Origin: a virus
IMG/VR virus record: IMGVR_UViG_3300027759_000045
Coordinates: 62,001 to 126,000 of that record
Length of the DNA: 64,000 nt
Direction: 5' to 3' (one strand)
Of this stretch, positions 27,660 through 36,210 are shown one piece after another (positions within the stretch are counted from its first letter, which is position 1; each line of letters begins with the position of its first letter). The notes under the pieces are model-generated. The model was not told the DNA's origin. It made no database searches and worked only from the letters and a program-made list of their open reading frames with translations. Position numbers and translations under genes: made by a program.

Positions 27660-28888
27660 CAACAGACATAACACACAGCAGACAGTTAGACACATGTTTA
27701 ATCACCACAGAACCAGTGACCAAGGTATTGGACTTTGGGCAACACGCCTACGCAGACACGTTTGTGTCCCGGGATCAGTTGAATCTAAGTGAGCCAGTAT
27801 TTCCTTTACAAGTTCATTTAAATCCCAACTCAGGCATGTTGCAATTAGGATATGTCAGCAATGCCGAAGCAAGATATAACCTGTACAGTTACAGTTACAC
27901 ATCCAGCAACTCAAAGACAGCAAGAGATCACTGGGACGAGTTTGCCGCAACTATCAAATCAAAATATAACACTGCGGGTCTTGTGGTTGAAATTGGCAGT
28001 AACGATGCATACCTAATTCGACAATTCAACAATGAATCAACTGCCACACTGGGAATTGATTCAAGCAGTGCAATGTGTGCTATTGCACAAGAGCAAGGTG
28101 TTACAGCACTACAGGCATTATTTCATCCTAATGTTGCTTATGATCTTGTTCCCAAATATGGTCGTGCCGCGGTTGTTATTGCCAACAATGTGTTTAACCA
28201 TGCTAACGATCCCGTGGAGTTTGCACATGGTGTAAGTTTCTTGCTGGACAAGGATGGTGTATTTGTGTTTGAAGTTCCTTACTGGCTGGAAATGGTCTAC
28301 AGTGGTCGTTTTACAGACATGGTGTACCACGAACATATCAGTTATTTTACCATCAAGAGCCTACATAATCTGTTGGCCATTGCTGGGTTAGAAATTATCG
28401 ACTTTGATGTGGTCGACTATCACGGTGGTAGTCTGCGTGTGGTGGCAAAGAAAGCCAGCGGCAATCCAATATCTGAAAAAGTCGCGCAGGCCATTGTTAA
28501 AGAAACTGAACTGGGGTTGTTTGATGTGGTCTTTTATGCTGGTTTGCAGAAAAGATTTGAACGTCAACGCAATGAATGGATGTCCAAGTTCTATCAAATA
28601 CTACAAGACGAGCCTGGTGCAGTTGTTATCGGCGTAGGTGCTGCCGCCAAAGCAAACACATGGCTTGCATGGCACGGCCTAAATAAAACACACCTGCATT
28701 GTATTACCGATGCCAGCGAACACAAGCAAGGTAAGTATACTCCACTTAGCCGTATACCAATCTTGGACGATAATGAATTTGCAAAGCATCCTACCCCATA
28801 TGCTCTAATCTTAAGTTGGAACATTGGCGAAGGTCTTAAGCGAGCATTATTACGCATCAATCCCAACACAAGGTTTATATCACAATGA
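27656..28888 (+). CDS. NDP-sugar C-methyltransferase-like SAM methyltransferase
   Basis: A 410-residue protein with three-part architecture as in TylC3-type sugar C-methyltransferases. It has an N-terminal domain, a class I SAM domain (VVEIGSNDAYLIRQF near residue 106, then FEVPYWLEMV and VYHEHISYFT), and a C-terminal domain with VVIGVGAAAKANTWL. The N-terminal zinc cysteines of the family are mostly absent. It would methylate a deoxysugar intermediate. SAM may come from the phage MetK. Confidence 0.8.
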   Translation: MTTDITHSRQLDTCLITTEPVTKVLDFGQHAYADTFVSRDQLNLSEPVFPLQVHLNPNSGMLQLGYVSNAEARYNLYSYSYTSSNSKTARDHWDEFAATIKSKYNTAGLVVEIGSNDAYLIRQFNNESTATLGIDSSSAMCAIAQEQGVTALQALFHPNVAYDLVPKYGRAAVVIANNVFNHANDPVEFAHGVSFLLDKDGVFVFEVPYWLEMVYSGRFTDMVYHEHISYFTIKSLHNLLAIAGLEIIDFDVVDYHGGSLRVVAKKASGNPISEKVAQAIVKETELGLFDVVFYAGLQKRFERQRNEWMSKFYQILQDEPGAVVIGVGAAAKANTWLAWHGLNKTHLHCITDASEHKQGKYTPLSRIPILDDNEFAKHPTPYALILSWNIGEGLKRALLRINPNTRFISQ

Positions 28889-29301
28889 AACAATACAACA
28901 TTTACAACAACAACGAAACAGGTCTAGGAACGTTCACCGACGATCGTGGCACAATCACTGATATCTTTTACAAAGCCAGTGTTAATCACGCCTGTTTGAT
29001 TACCAACACAGCCGGGGCAGTGCGCGGCAATCACTATCACAAATACACTACTCAATATACCTATGTGCTCACAGGCAGCATGGTGTATTACAGTAAACCC
29101 GTAGACAGTGATGGAACGCCTACAGAATTCTTAGCCAGAAAAGGTGACTTTATTATCAGTCCACCCAATGAGATTCATGCCATGCAAACCACCGTGGATG
29201 GCTGTACATTTATTGCGTTTGCCGAAGGTCCACGTGGCGGCGAAGATTATGAAACCGACACATACAGAGTGGATTCAATCATTCCGGGAGATAGCAAATG
29301 A
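28885..29301 (+). CDS. Cupin sugar-epimerase/isomerase-like protein
   Basis: A 138-residue cupin. DRGTITDIFYK, RGNHYHKYTTQYTYVLTGS and GDFIISPPNEIHAM follow the two cupin motifs of WxcM/FdtA- and RmlC-like sugar isomerases. Short length and position next to a C-methyltransferase and sugar dehydrogenase fit a role in deoxysugar synthesis. Confidence 0.75.
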   Translation: MKQYNIYNNNETGLGTFTDDRGTITDIFYKASVNHACLITNTAGAVRGNHYHKYTTQYTYVLTGSMVYYSKPVDSDGTPTEFLARKGDFIISPPNEIHAMQTTVDGCTFIAFAEGPRGGEDYETDTYRVDSIIPGDSK

Positions 29302-30071
29302 ACGTGGGCGTAATTGGAAAAGGTACTGTTGGCAAAGCAGTGTACGAAGGACTAGAGTATCTGGGACATAACATGTGCTTCTTTGATCCTGCATACGAAG
29401 GATCCTCTATCATGGACGTTGTAGACGCTGATTGTGTTTTTGTCAGTGTGCCAACTAATCAAGCAGCCAACGGCGACTGCGATACATCTATTGTAGAAAA
29501 TGTAATCAAAGACTTGGATGGATTAAACTACAAAGGATTGATTGCGGTCAAAAGTACAGTGGTTCCGGGCACAAGCGAACGACTCAGTGCAGAATATCCA
29601 CGCATGAAAATCTGTAGTGTGCCGGAGTTCCTACGTGCCAAGACAGCACTGGCAGACTTTATTCACAATCATGACCTGTTGGTCATTGGCAGTCACCGCG
29701 AAGAAGACTTTGAATTGATCAAAAAGATTCATGGTTTCTATCCCAAGCATGTGGCCTGCGTTAAACCTACAGAAGCAGAAATTGTCAAGTATTTCAACAA
29801 CGTACACCATGCCATGCAAGTGACCTTTGCCAACGTCACTTATGAAGTGTGTCAAAAACTAGATGCCAACTACATGAATGTGTACAATGCCATCACACAA
29901 CGTGATTGTATTAATCCTGCATATTTGATGGCCAATAAAAACACACGTGGCTATGGCGGCCATTGTTTGCCCAAAGATACCAGTGCCTGGAATAACTTGA
30001 TCAAGAAACTGGGTCTTGACTTTAACCTGATTCAAAGTGTAATCGACGACAACGAGAAATTTATCAAATGA
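29298..30071 (+). CDS. Short UDP-glucose/GDP-mannose dehydrogenase-type protein
   Basis: A 257-residue protein. It has the N-terminal NAD loop (MNVGVIGKGTVGKA), FVSVPTN, VKSTVVPGT and the catalytic Cys loop GYGGHCLPKDT. The C-terminal UDP-binding domain of full-length enzymes (about 390-450 residues) is missing. It may still oxidise a nucleotide sugar to a uronic acid as a minimal form. ATGA coupling on both sides places it in the sugar operon. Confidence 0.8.
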   Translation: MNVGVIGKGTVGKAVYEGLEYLGHNMCFFDPAYEGSSIMDVVDADCVFVSVPTNQAANGDCDTSIVENVIKDLDGLNYKGLIAVKSTVVPGTSERLSAEYPRMKICSVPEFLRAKTALADFIHNHDLLVIGSHREEDFELIKKIHGFYPKHVACVKPTEAEIVKYFNNVHHAMQVTFANVTYEVCQKLDANYMNVYNAITQRDCINPAYLMANKNTRGYGGHCLPKDTSAWNNLIKKLGLDFNLIQSVIDDNEKFIK

Positions 30072-30979
30072 AAATATTAGTAACCGGTGCCAGCGGCTTA
30101 TTGGGCACAGAAATTTGCCGACAACTCAAACACGATAAAAAAAATGTAGTATGGGCCATGGACAACCATAGTCGCAGTTCAACTATACCACTCTGTGACA
30201 AGTTTATCGACGTAGACTTGACTGCTGGCGATGTGGCCTACGCAGACTTGCCTGTGGACTTTGATTACATCTATCACTATGGTGCAATCAACGGAACCAA
30301 AAACTTTTACGAGCGTCCCAACCAAGTGTTATGGAACAACATGGTGGGCGACTTCAATGTGTTTGAATTTGCTGGCATGAATAAACAGTTAAAAAAACTA
30401 GTGTATGCTTCCAGCAGTGAAGTGGTAAGCGACGATCCTGTTAGCCCTGTGGCCGAGCACACAGACATCACAATCAACAATATCCACAATGCCAGATGGA
30501 GTTATCGTTTGCCCAAGATCTGTGCGGAAAACTATTTGGCCAACTCACCGTTGCCCTATGTGATGATACGTTACTTTAACGTGTACGGTGACAACAGCAA
30601 GGCCGGTCATTTCTTAGCAGATCAAATTGCCAAGATTCAAAATGGTGTATTTGAAGTTGTTGGCCCCGAAGAAACACGCAGTTTTTGTCATGTAGAAGAT
30701 GCTGTTCGAGCCACGATATTCTGCGCCAAAACACAAACACGTGAACTGTTCAATATTGGTAACGATAGAGAAATTACCATTCGAGATGCAGTAAAAGTCA
30801 TTGCTGAAGAACTGGGCCACACCGACCCTGAGTGGACTACTTCTCCTGGCAAGGCCGGCAGTACTGCAACACGTAGACCCAACATTGCCAAACTGAGATC
30901 CGTCATGTCCGATTATAAACCAATGTCCTTTGAGCAAGGTGTCAAACGAATTGTTAAGAATTTAGTTGACAAGTCTTAA
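30068..30979 (+). CDS. NAD-dependent sugar epimerase/dehydratase
   Basis: A 303-residue extended SDR. TGASGLLGTE binds NAD, YASSSEVV gives the catalytic Ser, WSYRLPK gives Tyr and Lys, and IRYFNVYGDNSKAGHFL is the substrate loop. It is similar to UDP-glucuronate decarboxylases and UDP-sugar epimerases. The preceding dehydrogenase could supply its substrate. It is the last gene of the operon. A strong promoter for queE begins inside its 3' end. Confidence 0.8.
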   Translation: MKILVTGASGLLGTEICRQLKHDKKNVVWAMDNHSRSSTIPLCDKFIDVDLTAGDVAYADLPVDFDYIYHYGAINGTKNFYERPNQVLWNNMVGDFNVFEFAGMNKQLKKLVYASSSEVVSDDPVSPVAEHTDITINNIHNARWSYRLPKICAENYLANSPLPYVMIRYFNVYGDNSKAGHFLADQIAKIQNGVFEVVGPEETRSFCHVEDAVRATIFCAKTQTRELFNIGNDREITIRDAVKVIAEELGHTDPEWTTSPGKAGSTATRRPNIAKLRSVMSDYKPMSFEQGVKRIVKNLVDKS

Positions 30980-30995
30980 ACAATTATCGTATAAT
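30966..30995 (+). promoter_or_regulatory. Strong sigma70-type promoter at queE start
   Basis: TTGACA at 30966-30971, an 18-bp spacer and TATAAT at 30990-30995, both perfect. The expected start point (about 31001-31002) coincides with the queE ATG, so the transcript would be leaderless. Confidence 0.75.
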
Positions 30996-31000
30996 AGTGT

Positions 31001-31876
31001 ATGAAATTAAAAGTATCTGAACTATTCTATTCGGCACAAGGCGAAGGACGCTTTGTTGGTGTACCCAGTGTGTTTCTGCGCACATTCGGTTGTAACTTTA
31101 AGTGTGCTGGCTTTGGTATGCCACCGGGTGAAGTGAGTCACGAAGCCACTGACATTGCGGCCACACACACTATGATTCAACCGTTTGCAAAGTTTGAAGA
31201 CTTGCCGTTGGTCAATACTGGCTGCGACAGTTATGCCAGTTGGCATCCAGACTTTAAAGACCTAAGTCCAACTATTGATACTGACAAGTTGGTGGATCAG
31301 ATGCTGGCACGGACACCCAATCACAAGTGGATGCAAGACAACGGCAATGACGTACACTTGGTTATCACAGGCGGCGAACCCTTGCTGGGTTGGCAACGCA
31401 CATACGAAGAGTTGATCGGTAATCCTGGCATGAGTGATCTACGTAATATTACATTTGAAACCAATGGCACTCAAAAATTACAACCTAGTTTTAAAAACTT
31501 CATGCACGAGTGGAGTCGGAATCCCCCATTTGTTTCTAGAGAAGTTACATTTTCAGTCAGTGCTAAACTCAGTGCCAGTGGCGAAAAGTGGGAAGAAGCT
31601 ATCTGTCCCGACATTGTTGCAAGTTATCAAGACATTGGTACCACTTATCTTAAATTTGTTGTGGAAACAACAGAACACTTTGCAGAAGTTGAACGTGCGG
31701 TAAAAGAATTTAGAGACGGCGGCTTTACTGGTGTTGTATATGTCATGCCACAGGGCGGTGTAGTTACTCCGTATGCACAAAATCGTGTACGAGTAGCCGA
31801 CTGGGCTTGCAGTAAGGGCTATTACTATAGTCCTCGCCTACACGTTGACCTTTGGGGCAATGGGTGGGGAAAATAA
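31001..31876 (+). CDS. queE: 7-carboxy-7-deazaguanine synthase (radical SAM, QueE)
   Basis: A 291-residue protein. FYSAQGEGRFVGVPSVFLRT is the QueE N-terminus, TFGCNFKC gives Cys31 and Cys35, and NTGCDSYASW gives Cys75. The [4Fe-4S] motif therefore reads C-x3-C-x39-C, with a long insertion before the third Cys. ITGGEPLLGW and FETNGTQ complete the family pattern. QueE converts 6-carboxytetrahydropterin to CDG. No Shine-Dalgarno is seen upstream, consistent with leaderless translation. Confidence 0.9.
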   Translation: MKLKVSELFYSAQGEGRFVGVPSVFLRTFGCNFKCAGFGMPPGEVSHEATDIAATHTMIQPFAKFEDLPLVNTGCDSYASWHPDFKDLSPTIDTDKLVDQMLARTPNHKWMQDNGNDVHLVITGGEPLLGWQRTYEELIGNPGMSDLRNITFETNGTQKLQPSFKNFMHEWSRNPPFVSREVTFSVSAKLSASGEKWEEAICPDIVASYQDIGTTYLKFVVETTEHFAEVERAVKEFRDGGFTGVVYVMPQGGVVTPYAQNRVRVADWACSKGYYYSPRLHVDLWGNGWGK

Positions 31877-31886
31877 AAGGAAATTA

Positions 31887-32987
31887 ATGAGTTATCTATT
31901 TACAAGTGAAAGTGTATCCGAAGGACACCCGGATAAAATTGCAGATGCTATCAGTGATGCAGTGTTAGATTTGGTAATGTCCAAGGAAAATACTGCACTT
32001 CGCTGTGCTTGCGAAACACTTGTTACTACCAATCGTGTTGTGGTTGCTGGCGAATACAAAGGCGTCTTGCATGCCGAAGAAGTTGAATCAGCAGTACGCA
32101 GAGTTATTAAAGACGTTGGGTACGAACAGTCTGGATTTGATTGGCGTACTGTTGAAATCACCAACTTGTTACACGGACAAAGTGCAGATATTGCACTGGG
32201 CACAGACACATTTGGTGCCGGCGACCAAGGGCTGATGTTTGGGTATGCTTGCAACGAAACTGATAATCACATGCCCAGTGCTATCTACTACAGTCACAAG
32301 ATTGTGGAGCACTTGGCACAAGTACGTCGAACAGGCAAATTGCATTGGCTTGGTCCAGATGCCAAAAGCCAAGTGACATTTGAATACAATGATAACGGCT
32401 CGCCCAAGCGCATTGCCAAAGTTGTGTGTTCAACCCAGCACAGTGATGACATGTCAATTGACGTTGTTCGTGCCGCAGTAGAAGAAATTATTCGTCAAGT
32501 TTTACCGATGAAGTTTGTGGATGAGAATACTGAGTTTCATATTAACCCCACTGGTCGATTTGTTATTGGTGGTCCTGATGGTGACACAGGGCTCACTGGT
32601 CGTAAGATTATTGTTGACACTTATGGTGGGTATAGCCCTCATGGTGGCGGAGCCTTCTCAGGAAAAGATCCTACTAAAGTTGATCGAAGTGCTGCCTACT
32701 TGACACGCTGGATTGCCAAGAACATTGTGGCTAGCGGCCGAGCAGACTGGGCCACTGTGCAGATCAGTTATGCCATTGGTCTAGCACAGCCCATGAGCTT
32801 TTATGTTGAAACTGACCACAAACCGCAAAGTCGCGAATTGACCAAATGGGTGCAAGACAACGTTGACCTAACACCCCGAGGCATTATTGAACGATTTGAT
32901 CTCTTCCGTCCTATCTACAGTAGCACCACCAACTACGGACACTTTGGCAAAGACTATTTGCCATGGGAAACTGTAGATTTATTCTAA
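31887..32987 (+). CDS. metK: S-adenosylmethionine synthetase
   Basis: A 366-residue protein. SVSEGHPDKIADAISDAVLD, GAGDQGLMFGYA and GGGAFSGKDPTKVDRSAAY are the MetK signatures for ATP, Mg and K binding. It makes SAM from methionine and ATP. ATG 31887 follows AAAAGGAAA; an upstream in-frame ATG lies inside queE and lacks a ribosome site. Located directly after queE, it would raise SAM for radical SAM and methyltransferase enzymes. Slightly shorter than bacterial MetK (about 384). Confidence 0.95.
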   Translation: MSYLFTSESVSEGHPDKIADAISDAVLDLVMSKENTALRCACETLVTTNRVVVAGEYKGVLHAEEVESAVRRVIKDVGYEQSGFDWRTVEITNLLHGQSADIALGTDTFGAGDQGLMFGYACNETDNHMPSAIYYSHKIVEHLAQVRRTGKLHWLGPDAKSQVTFEYNDNGSPKRIAKVVCSTQHSDDMSIDVVRAAVEEIIRQVLPMKFVDENTEFHINPTGRFVIGGPDGDTGLTGRKIIVDTYGGYSPHGGGAFSGKDPTKVDRSAAYLTRWIAKNIVASGRADWATVQISYAIGLAQPMSFYVETDHKPQSRELTKWVQDNVDLTPRGIIERFDLFRPIYSSTTNYGHFGKDYLPWETVDLF

Positions 32988-32996
32988 GGAAACTAT

Positions 32997-33386
32997 ATGG
33001 GATTTTTTGATAGATTTAAAAAGAAGCCAGAGCCTGAGCCCAAAGTCAAGTCAGAGCCTAAACCTAAGGCACCAGTAAAAACTGAAAAAGAAATTGCCAC
33101 AGAAAAAGGCGAGCCGTATGTGGCAATTCTCAGCATGCATGTAGATCCAGAGAACATGCACCAAGGTGCGTTTGAGCTAGACTGGAATGATAAGTTTATT
33201 GCCAATTTGGTTCGTGCGGGATATCAAGGCAAGCCCGATGATAAAGATTCAGACATTGTGGATCGATGGTTCCAAAATGTTTGCCGACATGTTGTGATGG
33301 AAACATGGGAACAAGAAATGGCAAATAATCCTAGTCGTGTGGTAAAAACTCGAGACATTGGCGACGGACGTTCCGAAGTATCCTGA
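32997..33386 (+). CDS. Unknown protein with Lys/Pro/Glu-rich N-terminus
   Basis: A 129-residue protein. The first 45 residues are a low-complexity KPEPEPK-type linker and the rest is a compact acidic domain (AILSMHVDPENMHQGAFELD). No catalytic motif. It lies 9 nt after metK with an AAGGAAA ribosome site, and its stop overlaps the next ATG. Confidence 0.6.
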   Translation: MGFFDRFKKKPEPEPKVKSEPKPKAPVKTEKEIATEKGEPYVAILSMHVDPENMHQGAFELDWNDKFIANLVRAGYQGKPDDKDSDIVDRWFQNVCRHVVMETWEQEMANNPSRVVKTRDIGDGRSEVS

Positions 33387-34072
33387 TGTTAATATATTTT
33401 AATGGTGACAGCAATGTAGCCGGTACAGAGTTACCAGAGTCCACACACGGCATGGCACCTAAGTTGGCCGAAAAATTTGACGGGCAATACAAAACAAAAT
33501 TTATCAACGATGCAACCCCAGGTGCAAGTAATGATTTAATTTACGAACAAACACTGGATTTTTTAAACAATCCCAGCAGTCCAACTCCTGATCTAGTGGT
33601 GATTGGGTGGACACAGTTTAGTCGTGTACAATGGTTTTTAGTGGACCAGTGGGGCAAGGGACGATTTTGGGAAATAAACCAAATTGGGGTAGGTATTCCT
33701 GTTCCCGAGGAATATAACGATCGATATAAACATTATGTTGAAAATGTGCAACACAATGGGCACTGGAGAATGGTGCAAGGTGCCTACTGGCACAATAAAA
33801 TTTTTAACATACACAAGCTATTAGAGTACAAAAAAATTCCGCATTTGTTTTTCAATGCATTTGACGAGTTTATTTTGCCAGTTGAAGTTACTCAACTTGA
33901 CTGGAACAATGTATTTTTAACACCATATTCTAAAGAGCTAATCTACACTGAATGGTGCCAGCGCCAAGGTTATAAAGAAATAACCCCAGGATGGCAACAC
34001 TACGAAAGTGCGGCTCATACTCAGTGGGCAAATGTTATGCACGAATATATTACAAAACACAACATTGTATGA
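33386..34072 (+). CDS. SGNH-hydrolase-like protein (copy 1)
   Basis: A 228-residue protein. FNGDSNVAG resembles the GDS(L) block with catalytic Ser, ATPGASND the next block with Gly/Asn, and HYESAAHTQWA a candidate final Asp/His block in altered form. SGNH enzymes deacylate glycans or lipids. A tandem paralogue follows with an ATGA overlap. Catalytic status is uncertain because the usual D-x-x-H is not perfect. Confidence 0.6.
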   Translation: MLIYFNGDSNVAGTELPESTHGMAPKLAEKFDGQYKTKFINDATPGASNDLIYEQTLDFLNNPSSPTPDLVVIGWTQFSRVQWFLVDQWGKGRFWEINQIGVGIPVPEEYNDRYKHYVENVQHNGHWRMVQGAYWHNKIFNIHKLLEYKKIPHLFFNAFDEFILPVEVTQLDWNNVFLTPYSKELIYTEWCQRQGYKEITPGWQHYESAAHTQWANVMHEYITKHNIV

Positions 34073-34770
34073 TTCTTTATGTAAACGGCGACAGCCACAC
34101 TGCGGCTGCTGAAGCAGTTAATCCGCATGCATTTGCCATGGACGACGGACAGTTGTTTTACATGGGTCGTGCACCACACCCTGAAAATCTAGCAGTGAGT
34201 TGGGGGAGACGATTGAGCGATGCACTACGAGCCAGTTTTCACTGTGATGCTGAAAGCGCCAGTAGTAACACTAGAATTTTGCGCACAACTAGAGATTGGT
34301 TAAAAAAAATACATCACCCAGAAGAAGTGCTGATGGTAATACAATGGAGTACCTGGGAACGAGAAGAGTGGCTACTTGACGGAGTACATTATCAAATTGG
34401 CGCCAGCGGCTTAGATGATGTTCCTGACGAGCATAAGCAACGCTACAAAGAGTTTGTGGTCAGTGTAGATTGGAAACAAAAAACTCAACAAGCACACGAT
34501 GAAATTTGGAAGTTACATACCGAATTGAACAAACTGGGTGTTAATCATATCTTTTTTAATGGTAATAATGATTTCAGCAGTATTAAGAAACCAAAAAAAT
34601 GGGGCAACAGTTACATTGACCCATATAGTCCTGCAGGCACATACAACGCCCAAATTAGGGCCGCAGGAATAGAAACAGTTGCACCCAATTCATGGCATTT
34701 TGGCAAGGATGGCCATAGCTTTTGGAATCGTTTTATGTTACAATATATCAATACCCACAACAAAGTCTAA
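34069..34770 (+). CDS. SGNH-hydrolase-like protein (copy 2)
   Basis: A 233-residue paralogue of the preceding gene. VNGDSHTAAAE (Ser block), ASSNTRIL (Asn block) and HFGKDGHSFW (Asp/His block) fit SGNH hydrolases better than copy 1. Start at ATG 34069, overlapping the upstream stop. The two differ enough that divergence is old. It might remove acyl groups from host surface glycans or virion glycans (inference). Confidence 0.65.
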   Translation: MILYVNGDSHTAAAEAVNPHAFAMDDGQLFYMGRAPHPENLAVSWGRRLSDALRASFHCDAESASSNTRILRTTRDWLKKIHHPEEVLMVIQWSTWEREEWLLDGVHYQIGASGLDDVPDEHKQRYKEFVVSVDWKQKTQQAHDEIWKLHTELNKLGVNHIFFNGNNDFSSIKKPKKWGNSYIDPYSPAGTYNAQIRAAGIETVAPNSWHFGKDGHSFWNRFMLQYINTHNKV

Positions 34771-34778
34771 GGTTTCCC

Positions 34779-35786
34779 ATGCGTTATGTGTTAATTGACA
34801 CAGCTAATATGTTTTTTCGTGCCAGGCACACTGCTTTTCGTGCCAGCGACCCTTGGGAAAAAGTTGGGGTAGCACTGCACACAACGTTGATGAGTGCTAA
34901 TAAGGTTGTCAAACGTTTTGAAGCAGACCATGTTGTGTTTGCACTAGAGGGACGTAGCTGGCGCAAAGATCACTACAAACCCTACAAAGCAAATCGTGCT
35001 GTAGCCCGGGCCGCACTGACTGAAGCAGAAGCAGAAGAAGACAAGATGTTCTGGGAAGCATTTGACAGTTTGACTAAATACTTGTCAGAAAGAACCAACT
35101 GTAGCGTAGTACGATGCGCCACTGCCGAAGGCGATGATATCATTGCACGTTGGATTGCCCTACATCCCCAAGACGAACACATAGTAATTTCAAGCGACAC
35201 AGATTTTGTACAGTTGGTGGCCGCAAACGTAAAACAATACAATGGCATCACCGACGAACTTATCACCACAGAAGGCATTTATGATGCCAAAGGTCGCCCT
35301 GTAGTTGATAAGAAAACCAAGGAACCCAAACAGATTCCTGATCCTGCATGGTTGTTGTTCGAGAAATGTATGCGTGGTGATACCAGCGACAATGTGTTTA
35401 GTGCATTTCCTGGTGTGCGAACCAAAGGCACCAAGAACAAGGTGGGTCTACAAGAAGCATTTGCAGATCGCAACCAGCGTGGTTATTTTTGGAACAATCT
35501 CATGTTGCAAAGATGGACTGATCACAACGGTGAAGAACACCGTGTGCTGGATGACTATGAACGTAACCGTCAGTTAATTGATCTCACACATCAACCACAG
35601 GCAGTAAAAGACACAGTGGATCTTGCCATCATTGAACAAATCTCACACAAGGATATCGGGCAGGTGGGCGTGAGGTTTATGCAATTTTGTGGCAAATATG
35701 ATCTAGTGCGGTGTAGTGAAAATGCCGAAGGGTTTGGCCGTTGGTTAAATGAAACATACAAAGGAGTTTTAAATGTTAGTAGCTAA
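34779..35786 (+). CDS. T4 RNase H-type 5'-3' exonuclease
   Basis: A 335-residue protein of the FEN/RNase H family. LIDTANMFFRAR, AEGDDIIARW, SSDTDFVQL and MRGDTSDNV supply the metal-binding Asp/Glu residues, and FPGVRTKGTKNK resembles the helix-hairpin-helix. In T4 it removes RNA primers during lagging-strand synthesis. ATG 34779 is chosen because the sequence from there matches the first strand (MRYVLIDTAN). It pairs functionally with the polymerase and clamp. Confidence 0.85.
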   Translation: MRYVLIDTANMFFRARHTAFRASDPWEKVGVALHTTLMSANKVVKRFEADHVVFALEGRSWRKDHYKPYKANRAVARAALTEAEAEEDKMFWEAFDSLTKYLSERTNCSVVRCATAEGDDIIARWIALHPQDEHIVISSDTDFVQLVAANVKQYNGITDELITTEGIYDAKGRPVVDKKTKEPKQIPDPAWLLFEKCMRGDTSDNVFSAFPGVRTKGTKNKVGLQEAFADRNQRGYFWNNLMLQRWTDHNGEEHRVLDDYERNRQLIDLTHQPQAVKDTVDLAIIEQISHKDIGQVGVRFMQFCGKYDLVRCSENAEGFGRWLNETYKGVLNVSS

Positions 35787-36210
35787 AGTCGTAGCAGATA
35801 AACAGTTTTGGATCTTACAAGAAGATGATCGCAAAGTTGGAAATATTGAAGCATGGAATGGTGGATATCAAGTTCGTATCAACAATCAAGTAAAGCAATT
35901 TAAAACAATTAAACTTGCGGCACGTGAATCAAACATTGTATTTGCCGAAGAAAAAGTTGTGTCAAAGCCAGACAACACCGCTGTACACGGATATCCGGTA
36001 GCGGGTCGTTGTTATAATCCTGTGTGGGACGTGGTGCATCACTTGCCAATTTATACCAAGACTGCCAAAAGCAAAAGTTGGTTTGCCGCAGGATGGTATT
36101 CCATCAAGCGTGGACGAAATTGGAAAATCATTCAGGATCCCAAATTGATTGCACTACAACGCTATCCTTACCAAGGCCCGTTTAAGAACAAAGAACAAGT
36201 GACACTATGA
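35773..36210 (+). CDS. Conserved-type phage protein, unknown
   Basis: A 145-residue basic protein with many Trp/Tyr (KQFWILQEDDRKVGNIEAWN, SKSWFAAGWYSIKRGRNWK, LQRYPYQGPF). No enzyme motif is visible. It overlaps the exonuclease by 14 nt and is ATGA-coupled to the MazG-like gene, so it belongs to the replication-associated operon. Confidence 0.65.
   Translation: MLVAKVVADKQFWILQEDDRKVGNIEAWNGGYQVRINNQVKQFKTIKLAARESNIVFAEEKVVSKPDNTAVHGYPVAGRCYNPVWDVVHHLPIYTKTAKSKSWFAAGWYSIKRGRNWKIIQDPKLIALQRYPYQGPFKNKEQVTL

Noticed and set aside
31845-31886. MetK starting at the ATG inside queE
   Set aside because: The 14 extra residues are unlike MetK, and an AAAAGGAAA ribosome site lies before ATG 31887.
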